From assembly GCF_032854445.1 (NCBI RefSeq), contig NC_088305.1, positions 7,505,606-7,569,605 on the forward strand: a DNA stretch of 64,000 bases, in the 5' to 3' direction. The position numbers and the translations under genes are program-made. This DNA is from Liolophura sinensis (lineage: Eukaryota; Mollusca; Polyplacophora; Chitonida; Chitonidae). The notes beneath the pieces are model-generated. The model saw only the letters and a program-made list of their open reading frames with translations, ran no database searches and was not told the origin of the DNA. Every line of letters starts with the position of its first letter. Position 1 is the stretch's first letter. Of the stretch, positions 33,801-45,800 are shown piece after piece.

Positions 33801-36800
33801 AGATCTTCACCAAGTTGTGTGGTCAAAATCTTCACTAAGTCAAGCTGTCGCGATCTTTACGAACCGGTGGTCATGAGATCTCCGGCATGTTGTGTAGTCA
33901 AGATCTTCACTAAGTGAAGCTGTCTTGATCTTCGGCAAGTTGCGCAGTCAAGATCTTCACTGAGTCAAGCTGTCGCGATCTTTACTAATTGGTGATCATG
34001 AGATCTTCACCAAGTTGTGTAGTCAAGATTTTCACTAAGTCAAGCTGTCGCGATCTTTACTAACCGTTGGTCATGAGATCTTCGCCAGGTTATGTAATCA
34101 AGACCTTCACTAATCAAAATTTTGACGAAATATTTTGCAGTACAATTCTTACAACGATGGAGGCTATGACTGTCTCTCCATGGCTGGCGTACAGACTGTA
34201 GTACGGAATTTCGGCGAATCACTGGTTATAGAAACAGGTAGGCACAAGTTTTGATTTGTATCCATTTCATCGTTGGGGATGGCGGTTAGGCTTGTGTCTG
34301 GAGGAAACAGGAAAGAAACCTGCCGGGCACCGGTCAAACCTCCTGCCGTAAAGCCTCGACTGGATAAGTTGAAGCTGGATCCGAACTTCCCACCTCTTTC
34401 ATCTAGCGTAGTAGTACCAGTATGTTGGCAAAACCCCGTTAGACTAGATGACCAACAAGAGCTGGGAGAGCATCACATTTTGACCATGGGGCTTCCGTGG
34501 TTCAGTTGGTTATCGCGCAATGACCCAGGAGCCTCTCAATGCGGTCGCTGTGAGTTCAAGTCCGAGCTGGCTTCCTCTCCAGCCGTAAGTGGGAAGGTCT
34601 TCAAACAACCTGCATATGGTCGTGGATATCCCCTAGGCTCTGTCCGGTTTCGTCCCACCATAATGCTGGCCGCCGTGGCATAAGTGAAATATTGGCCTAA
34701 AACACCAATCAAATAAAGAAATAAATAAATCATTTCGGCCATCACCCCCAACATCTTCCCTCCCCCAATATATTCTATCGGTTCACTCAGTGATTAATCA
34801 GTTGCAACTTACAGCCTTCAAACAACTTGGCCTAAGCAGGATTAGGGTAACAAAAAGTTGCAGTGACGTGAGACGTCTGTAAATACTCAAAATGATGTGC
34901 TGTTGTCATATTTGTCAAAATAATATAGAATGTTAATTTGACAAAACATTAAGCAGTACAAACGGAACAAAAACTGTTAATGTAAATTCCTTGCGTGATA
35001 TTCCTATCGTCGATAACTAAAGGTCATTGATCACAACCGATATATGCAGGATTTGCTTTACTTTCTTTCTAGGGGCATCCATAGCTTGGTTAGTGTGCTA
35101 GAGCAGCAAAATAACCCAGGAATCTTGCACTTATGCTATGGCTGTAAGTTCAAGTCCAAATCATGCTGGCTTCCTCTCCCGCCGTGCATAGGAAGGTCTG
35201 TCCGTCAGCTTGCGGATAGTCATGAGTTTCCCCTGGGCTGTGTCCGGTTTCCTCCCATGATAATACTGGCAACATCCACATTGGTGAAATAGTACTGGTC
35301 GGAGCGTAAAACACCAGTTAAATGAACACCAGTTAAATTAAATTGTTATACTGTTGCCATTGTCCCAAACTACAAACAGATCTACCATATTTTTGCACTA
35401 TATCCTCTGTTATGAACTCTTCAATCTTGTTCAGGGTTTGCGTCCATTATCGTGAACAGGGACCTGAAACTTGAGACTTACATGGTGCAGAATCCCCGAT
35501 CTCCGCTGTGCGGCACGTGCGGCTACGTGCCAGACATGAGCGAGGTCTGCTCTAAGCAAGGTACGAATCTGTCATATCCTTCCCTTTCTTCATAAAAAGT
35601 TCTAGTTTCATTACATTTTTTTCAAATATAGTAGTTAGATACAACTACTTGCTGAATGTTTCCAGTACACTCTCAGGAAAAAAATTGTCTTTGTAAAATT
35701 TTGAAGAGTTGTGTTTTCACAGGCATACAAGGGTCGACTGATTTATGACACGTATAAGTAATGCAGAGAAACGAATAAAACATTGTGCATTTGAGGTTGT
35801 ATTCTTAAAGTCCGACACATTATATCCTTTAGGTGCATTTATTTGCAGTTCTTATCCTCGAGCCAATGTCTGCCGGTTTGAAGGATGATGGGAACGAGGC
35901 AGTGAATTCCGGTAACGACAAAGAGGCCGATGATCACTTGGTACATTGGTCGTATGACATGCACGGAGAAGGAGGTTTGTGAATCGTTTAACAAACGCTA
36001 TAAACATTGAGGAACAGGAATACAGCGAGCCATTGCATGTGCTGGTTTTGCACATGTCTGGGACATTATGATATATCTTTTTAAATAAATTGACGACATG
36101 GTTTCCATTCTTTTCAATAAACAGTTCTATTTTTTATTAAGGCTATGACAGTTTGTTTCTTTGGATTCAAAATCACGTTCAATATTTATTTTTGTATAAT
36201 CATGACGTTATCTCCTTTAAACCGGCAGCTGTCTTTATAGTGCTGTATCAGTAAAATACAATGCTGAAGACACCACACATAATTCTCCACGACATGACAG
36301 TCAATTGACATCAATACAACAAGATTTTACAGCATAAAGAGTAAAACCAGAACAATGGCAACAGTACAACAGCCAGCAAATGGACATACGTGACACGACC
36401 TCATGCCAATTTACTAGTTAGGGTTAGGGTTAGGGTTTTATTCTAACTGTTGATGTACATGCTGTGGTTTTCACCCTCGCCTCCAGGTCCCGATCACTGG
36501 TCTCAGCTGGATGCGGAAAAAGTCGCTTGTGATGTGACTCGTTCCTTTTCCCGCCAGTCTCCTATCAATATCGAAACCGGAACCACAAAGTTGGACCCGG
36601 CTGCACCCGTACCGCATTACACCATCACCAATCCATACGCGCAAGGCAAATTGGTGAATTCCGGTAAGACGAAACAGGGGCCCTTTTCTTTTTATAATAC
36701 TACTATTTAAAATTCATTTCTCATCTAGGTTGCATGTTCTTGTGCCTATGTTCCTCGTTTGGCTGCGGCTTTAAGCCAGTGGGTACCAGTATCTCGAGAA

Positions 36801-39800
36801 TGGCGGTAAATTCTTCCAGGCACTCCGGTGTTATCCTACCATAAACCTGATTGATTAATAAATACAAAGGTTTTCCTAATTTTTACATCTTTCTGCCGGT
36901 GTACGTGTGGAGGTCTGACAGCAACCTGCGGATGGACGTGGGATTCCACCGGGTTCTGCCCGGTTTCCCCTCCCCCCCCCCCGCTCCCAACCATAACGCT
37001 GGTTTTAGTCGTATAAGTGAAATATTTTTGAGTATGGTGTAAAACACCAATAAAATAAATAAATGCATCTTTCTGCTCACTCTATTATATCAGACGACAG
37101 CAAAACAGCATTGAGTTTCAAACAGATTTCCTTTTTAGACTGCCTGAAAATAATCGTGGACTACAAGAAATATCAGAGTTGGTTTTATATTTTTCTTTTA
37201 TCTCCAAAGGAGCAACCTACTTTAAACTGATAACAGGTTTGAAAGTATAAAATTCCTTTCACATTAATATGTGTACAATGCTTTGTGATGCGTGTCATTA
37301 AAAATACTGTGAGTAATTGCTTTGTAGGCCACGCCCCCTCTTTGACGCCTGTGAACGCCTCCTATATCCTGAAAAACGTTCCGTATAGCCTTGAAGAATA
37401 CACTCTGCTAGGACTGCGCATACACTTCGGACCAAATAGCAATTCCGGCTCGGAACATACGGTGAACGGAAAGACCTACTCAGGGGAGGTAAGTCGTTCG
37501 AGAGGTTTATCGTTTCAGATTGTTGCGCTATCGAAACAGCGTACTGCTTTTTTAATAGGGTATGTTATGTACGGATTATTATGTATATTTTTCCATATCA
37601 TCTACCAGGACTCATACCAATATGGGTACATTATAGTCTATAATAACAACATATCCGTTTAACAATCTATAAATTGACGAGCAGGAACGATGAGTGATTG
37701 ACAGACGGAGACATGACATGCAGACAGTCTCCGTTGGGCGTGAAATACAGAAATAGAGAGACTCACTCTAGCACGCGCAGCAAAAAAATATTAATTTAAT
37801 GATATCAGCCCGAGGCTGATATGTACTTTTCGGACCCCACCACACAGAGGTGCAGTTTTACGTGTATTGTTGGGAGATATGTTATAAATATTTCTTTTGC
37901 TTGCTTAAAGGAGGAAGTTGTAGCTTCCTCGCTTGGCGTTCAGCATGAAGGGGATCGCGCAAACGACTTGTTGACCCGTATACTTGTTGACCCGTATCAG
38001 TATAATGGCTTACTTGCCTTCGGTAAGTCGTGTCAGTGAAGCAGCACTAGATAAAAGAGCGATGGAAATCCGGTCTGAAATAAGGGGGCACATTACATGC
38101 ACTCTAAGGATTCCTTTGTCGTCATATGATTGAAAAATTATTAAGTTCGACGTTAAACCCCAAGCACTCACTCATTCACTCTTTTGCTTACTATTGAACA
38201 GTTGTATAATTTTTATTTTCAGGTTAGGTTCATAATTCCGTTTTTCATATTTCTACACCCAGATTTGTTTGAAACTCGATGCAATAAAAGCCACCTATTG
38301 TGTTCTTTCCCAAGATTCATTTCGTGAACTACAACACACGGTACGGTGGACTCCGAGAGGCCTTGAAACACTCTGACGGATTGGCTGTCATTGGCGTTTT
38401 CCTGGAGGTGTGTTTGACGAATTCTGATTGGTGGACGGGATACGACCATCACGCTGGTTAAACCCTCTGTAACTCAACCTGTCATCACATAAACCCGATC
38501 ATATCGTATGACTTCCACATCTAACGAGTTTTAAACCAGGTGAAATCCCTTTTAACTTAAAATCGATCAGTTTTTGAACTTATGGCCCACAAGTGGAAAG
38601 ACACATCTGTCTGCAGATGCTTCAGTATTTGAAAGCTTAAACCACCATAAAACGCGTGGGAAATCTCCGAAAAAGAGACCACCAAAAGAGCACAAGCCCA
38701 GCCATACAAATAACCTATTTCTGCTTCTTTTGCCTTCAGTCAAAGTCTGATTGACGTCGTATAAGCGGTCAAGTTTATTCATGATTATATCAACAAGCAT
38801 ATAGGCAGTGGATTTGAACCAACGATTTAAGGATTATAAATTCAGGCTTTTACCGCTAAACCAATCGGAAACTCACCGAGCCATAAGGCTGATCTAGCTT
38901 GTATCCCGTGATACATGTGCGCATGACAAAATCAAACCACTGATGTGAGAGAAATATTGTTGTAATTTTACAGGTTTCGGATGGACCTCCCGGTGCCAGC
39001 AACAACGAGGAATTGTCAAGAGTCCTGGATCATCTGGACGCCATCAGCAACAAGGGTACGACTAAAAATTTTTTGTTGAGATATTTGATTTCCTACTCAC
39101 TGCTGCAGTATTACATACAACCAGTTTTTGATGTTTTGAGGATTTGCTTAAGTTGCTTATACAACAATTGCCACATTTACCGATTGAGACAATGTGGCAC
39201 TACCGCTGGGTTTTTTTTTTTTTTGACACACGAAACTTTATTTTACAGAGGAAACTTTATTTTAGAGGGGACATTTTATCATACAGAGGAAGTTTTATTT
39301 TACTTTTATCTTATATTTTACTTCCATGTTTACCCTTTAATTAATGCCCTGCTTTAATTAAACTCTCCACAACTTTTATATACCAGATTCTCCTTTTTCT
39401 CTTGACGAAGACATATTTGACATATAAGTTAGGCTTGAGACACATCCTCATTCATGGGTTGGGGTTTACTAGGCAAGTTACAAGTTAACGAATCTGGCAC
39501 GTTTCTATCTATATGCCAGACAATGAAGCATTCCTGCCTGTGGATATGTCAAAAATCCTTCCAACGGAATCGGACCTCAGCTCTTACTACACATACGATG
39601 GCTCCCTGACCACCCCCGGGTGTGACGAAATCGTACGATGGATCGTCCTGTCCCGTCCCTGGGGAATGACTGAACGTCAGGTGAGGCTATGTTTTCTAAC
39701 CTATATCTGGAATACCACGACGCCAGTTGAATGTTTGGAAAATTAAGGCTGCCTTAAATCTTAATCCATACATGTATACGTCTTGACCAAATACAAAAGT

Positions 39801-42800
39801 GGGGGGGGGGGGACTTGAGTCAAGACTAAAGCCAATACCGGTCGTAACACCCTAATCCTTACCTCCCCTAACATCCTAACCTAGCACTAACGCCCTAACC
39901 CTAACCTAGCAGTATCACCCTAACCCTACCTACCCACCCCCCACTTAACACCCTAGCCTAGCACTAACACCCTAACCCTCTTCCCCTTAGCACCCTAACA
40001 TAGCAGTAACACCCTAACGCTAACCTATCATTAACATCCTAACACTAATCTAGCACTATCATCTTAACTCCAACCTCCCATTAACACCCTAACCTAGCTC
40101 TAACAAACTAACCTAACCTATCCTTAACATCCTAACCCAAACCAAGCACTATCATCTTAACTCTAACCTCCACTTAACACCCTAACCTACTACTAACACC
40201 ATGACTCTAACCAAACCCTAGCCTAGCACTAAAACTCTAACCCTAACCTAGCTCTAACACCGTAACCCTAAGATAGTATTAACACCCTAACCCTAACCTA
40301 GCACTAACACCCTAACACTAACCTAGCATTAACCTCCCCTTGACACCCCTAACTTAACACTAATACCCTAACCTAGCCCTGAGGCCCTAACCCTAACCTC
40401 CCACTAACATCTTAACCCTAACCTAGAACTAACCTAACACTAAGATCCTAACCTAAAGTATCCCTAACACCACAACCCTAATGCACTGACACCATAAGGC
40501 TAACTTTGCACTAACATCATATCCTAAAGTATCCCTAACACCATGAAATAACACTGACCCTAATCCCAAACACTATCCCGCCCGAATCCGACTAATCCAC
40601 CGTTTGTTCCAAACACATTAAGCATGGTGAGCTCTTCCACGGCATGTACATGGGGTTAAGCCCTAATTATTCATTCCACGCCATGTACAGCATACCAATA
40701 CGTGCACACATCCGCAAGGAGAATGTGCTAATATTTTCATCAGGAAATTCAAACATGCTGAATCGACTGAGCGTTTAAGTCATTAGATTTGCTATCTACA
40801 TGATAAAGGCACGTTTTTGTTCGGATTTTTTCCTCTACTTCTTAACTTGGTTTTCGTCGTAAAGTTGGCAGATTCTTACTATCTTCAAGTCCTATATATA
40901 AATCTATTAATCGTAAATCCACCATCTATGCAGCGTTGGAAAATGGAAAGAATTTATGATACAGGGTAAATACTTTTTGTATATGAACAAGCTGCATGTA
41001 TATCAACAAACTGTAACTTTAACCTTTACCCTGCTACATACATGTAAGACCTATCAGTTTTTAGAAAACAGATCCAGATCTCCTATGCGAAATGTTTTAT
41101 GGAATATATCATCTACGCGTTTCAGTTGAGCGCGTTACGTTTGCTGCGGACGGGCGGAAACGAGTCCGAGCCGATGGCTGTCCACGGAAACTACCGACCA
41201 GTGGCGCCACTGAATCGACGAACGATCATCAGGAGTAAGTACGGAAGACTTTCGCCTTTGCCTGATTGACCGCAAGACATTTAGAAAGTGGTTCTAGTCA
41301 CAGTTTTATCACAGGTTAAACGCATTTTGTATTGGATAAATTTTTAGAAAAAAATTCTGCAGGGGGCGTGGAGGGGGGGGGGGGCTCCGTGGCAGAGGTG
41401 GTTAGCACGAATGACCGAGGAGACACCAATGCGGTCGCTGCGAGATTAAGTCCAGCTCATGCTGACTTCTTCTCCGCCCGTAGTTGGGAAGGTCTGACCG
41501 CAACCTGCAGATGGTCGTGGGTTTCCCGCTGGTTCCGCCTTGTTCCCCCCCCCCCGCCCCTTAATGCCAGCCGCCGACGTACAAGTGAAATATTCTTGAG
41601 TACGGCGTAAAACACCAATCAAATAAATAAACAAATAAATACGGTATATATATTCTGAGCTTTATTGTTCTCGGCACGGTATGGCTGGGATATTGCCGAA
41701 GTGGCCATAATAATTCATTCACCTTAAAGCCACTTTAATTGTCACCCTTCAGAACAACACAGAACAGATTAATTAATTGAAGTAAATAATTAAAAGAATT
41801 AATAAAATAATTAATTAATAAAATTAGTAACAATCTAAGTGTTGTTTAACGTCATATTCAAGAATTTTTCACTTGTACGATGGCGGGCAGTTGAATGGAG
41901 AGAACCAAAGTAAACGGCGAAAAGCACCGACCTTGGGCAAGTGAACTTTTCTGACATGTGACTTACATATGGGTATCTGTATTCGTGGAACAGAACAGAA
42001 CAAAACTGATGATGTAAGCTTATTATTCAAAAATAAATCTCGTTAATATTCACCATTCATGGGCTGACGTGATTTAATCTGACCTTTGACGTATACGAAC
42101 TACTACATGGTGGAACCCATCACGGTGGATTGAAGTTTACAAACAGTTGATAAGCAGACTTTGATATTGTGGATACTCGTATCAGGAAGCTTTCTTGTTT
42201 TCAGGAGAACCGGGACTTCACACGGAACCTTTGGTGCCAGGTAGGAGAATGTAATCTTTTTACCTCAGCGTGGTTCATCTAGGATAACTTATGGTAAAGT
42301 AAGCATCGCCTGGAGCAGCTTGTGATACAGTAGGCATCGCTTGTGGCAATTTGTGATACAGTAGGCATCGCCTGTGGCAACTTGTGATACAGTAGGCATC
42401 GCTTGAGGCAATTTGTGATACAGTAGGCATCGCCTGTGGCAACTTATGATACAGTAGGCATCGCTTGAGGCAACTTGTGACACAGTAGGCATCGCCTGAG
42501 GTAACTTGTGATAAAAGTAGGCATCGTCTGGGGCATCTTGTATACAGTAGGCATCGCCTGAAACAACTTGCGATATAATAGACATGGTGCAAAACAAGCT
42601 CTTATACAGTAGGTATCGCCTGAGACAACTTGTGATACAGTAGGCGTCGTCTGAGGCAACTTGTATACAATAAAATTCGCCTGAGACAAATTATAAAACA
42701 GCAGGCATCGCCTTAGGCAACTTGTGATACAGTAGATAAGCAAACTTTGATATTGTGGATACAAGTGTGGATACTTGTATTAGGAAACTTTCTTGTTTTC

Positions 42801-45800
42801 AGGAGAACCGGGGCTTTACATGGAACCTTTGGTGCCAGGTAGGAGGATGTGATCCTTTTACAAGATCAGAAAAAGTTGTCTTGCTGGAGATCAGTTAAAA
42901 TAAAATATATGTATTGTGGGAGTTAGTACAAAGTGTGGTTCACTTAGGATAACTTATGATAAAGATGGCATCGCCTAAGGCAACTTGTCATGTAACAGAT
43001 CTCGCCTAGGTATCGGGTAAATTATGATACAGTAGGTATCGCTTGAGGCAACTGGTACAGTAAGCATCGCCTTAGGCAACTGTGATACAGTTGGCATCGC
43101 CCGAAACAACTTACCATACAGTAGGCATCGCCCGAGGCAACCTGTGATAAAGTAGGTATCGCCTGAGGCAAGCTGTGATACAGTAGGCATCGCTTGAGGC
43201 AACCTGTGATACAGTAGACATTGCTTGAGGCAACCTGTGATACAGTAGGTATCGTCTGAGGCAGTTGTCATTAAACATCGCCTGAAACAGTTGATGGCAC
43301 ATTAGGCATGCCCTGAGACAACTTGTGACAGAGTAGTCATGACCTCAGACAATATGTGATACAGTAGGCACCGCTTGAGGTACTTGTGATATAGTAGGCA
43401 TGGCCTGAGACAACTTGTGACAGAGTAGTCATGACCTCAGACAATGTGTGATACAGTAGGCACCGCTTGAGGTACTTGTGATACAGTAGGCATGGTCTGA
43501 GACAACTTGTGACAGAGTAGTCATGACCTCAGACAATGTGTGATACAGTAGGCACCGCCTGAGGTACTTGTGATACAGTAGACATGGCCTGAGACAACTT
43601 GTAATACAGTATCGCATCTCGTGGTATCTTTCAGCAAAGTATAGATCACAGGAGGCAACTCATGACACGGTATGCATGGACTGGATAAGTACTTGCGAAG
43701 CAGCATATATTACTTGAATACAACAATGTTCGACATAACACTGTATGAATTACCTAATATACGTTATGAAGAGTAAGTATGGCCTAATATAACCACTGAG
43801 ACAATGTACATAGCTGTGAAATAACTTATACCCCAGTGAATGAATAGATATTTAACAATTTTTCAGTCATATGACCTCGATGTATCACATAGAGTATAAA
43901 CCACCGAAGCTGTTTATACTAATGCATGCCGCCGCTGAAGCATCATGCCGAAAGCACCAGACATGACACCCCACCCAGTCACAGTATACTGACACTAGGT
44001 CGACCAGTCATTTTCAGTCTTTGCATGGCTTAGCTCAAATGTCTTCATCTCTGTATTTAGGGACTAACAAAATTTTCGTATATCCCAAAACCAAGAAGAA
44101 AGAATCATTGAAAATCCATTAACCAGTCTGATTGTTGTTTTTGTTTTTTTTTTCCATTCGAAGACCTCCCCTCGCTGGAGCAGAGAGCATCTGACATCGA
44201 GGGTCCCACAAGACCCGGCACAACACCCCGAAAGACAGCTCGCAAAGACTACACATTCAATTATGACGTCAACTCCCCGTCAGGTATGATGCTGTTTTCC
44301 TTTCAGTCATTTAATCCCTGGTACAAACCGATCAAACTGTCTTCGTTCTTATTTTACTATATGTATCTATGCTTGGGGTTTAACGCCGTACTTAGCAATT
44401 TAGTCATATGACCATGGCGTCATTTGGTGTACGTGCATGTATTGTGTCTTGTTGTGGCAGGGCGAGTCCATGCCGCCTAAGTGCTGCCTCCACTGAAGTA
44501 TCATGCAGAAGATATCAGACATGACCGAGTTATCTTTTATTTATTTCACTGGTGTTTACCGTCGTGTTCATGAAATTTTTAAGAGAGGTAGATTCGAACT
44601 CACAGCCTCATTGACCAAGGACTTGATATTCGCACTCAACTAGCGCTTTAACCGTATGACATACCGAGGAACCTAAATGCTAAAATACATATATATTCGT
44701 GTGTATATCCTTTCTTTTAAAGGACATGCGCATTGGAAAGATCAGGGTCCAGGGCCGGGAGCCTGTGACGCTAGTCGTGCCGCCAGTCGACAGTCCCCCG
44801 TAGACATCATCACGCCGGCACTGAAGAGAGCTATTGTTCGGGACCCTCTCGTCTATAACCACCAATCGGGAGCTTTGGCGGGAAACCTGAGGAATAACGG
44901 TAAAACAAAAGTGTTGTCATAATATTCTACACTTGTAAACTTTACCAGAAACCACTTCAGAGTCACTCTGATTTAAGGCTCTTATTCATACGGCCTACAC
45001 AGAGACACATTTTGCCATTTCTGAAATGAACACGTCAGATTTACCACATATTGTTTTAAGTATTCAAGGATTATGTTGTTTTTTAAATATACTTCAAATT
45101 TATAGCATTCATTGTTTGGAAGTTCACTTTCACATTTACGCAGTTTACGCGCATCCTTACCGCTATTGTGTGTGTGTGTGTGTTTTTAATTAATTTCATG
45201 GGTCACTTTGAGGTATTGCCTCAAATTGGTATTGCCCCCTGCCACATCTAGCCAAACAGTCAAACAGAACACATTTCATATTGAAATAAGATCTTTTCTT
45301 CTGAGGATTTCATCGAAGTACTTGCGATTTCGCCAAACAAATAAAAGCGACCGTATTCTGTTGCAGATAAATACAGTATCTGTAAGATTATTTAGAAACG
45401 TTTTAGTATGTTGTAATCAAGCTACATTTAATGTGGTTTTCGAATTATAATTGATTTCTTTTCATTTTTTGTTGCTTTAAATTGTGCCTTTTTTCTATTT
45501 TTACTTTTGGAAGTTTCTATTTTAAGATCGAAACCATATAAATGTTTCCTGGTTCTAATATGTTTTCACCACGACATGAATGAAATACTTCGATTATGAT
45601 TTAAATCCCAATAATTAAGACTCAATTACTCAATATATGTGTGGTCATACTTCTTTGTGCCTTCCAATGCCGTACGTCATGCTCTACACAGGCCATTCGC
45701 CGGTGTTCGAATTTGACATCCCTGACCGCATCCTGAGCGGTGTGCCCAACACGACAGATGAGTACGAGCTACTCCAGTTCCACATGCATTTCGGCCCAAA

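Noticed and set aside
29590-34120. CRISPR-like regular repeats (40, 54 and 75 bp)
   Set aside because: Units are contiguous without unique spacers, and the genome is animal with introns; these are minisatellites.
32740-34120. Idea that the 75-bp satellite also derives from a splice site
   Set aside because: Unlike the four donor arrays it starts over 300 bases after the donor and its unit does not match exon 2 or exon 3 ends.
34488-34600. Possible tRNA genes at the heads of SINEs
   Set aside because: Box A and box B words are present but the acceptor and anticodon stems do not pair and each is followed by the SINE body; they are SINE heads, not tRNAs.
42275-43302. Minus frames with LPQAMPTVSQVASSDAYC repeats
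   Set aside because: 31-bp array cycling through frames inside an intron of the plus-strand gene.
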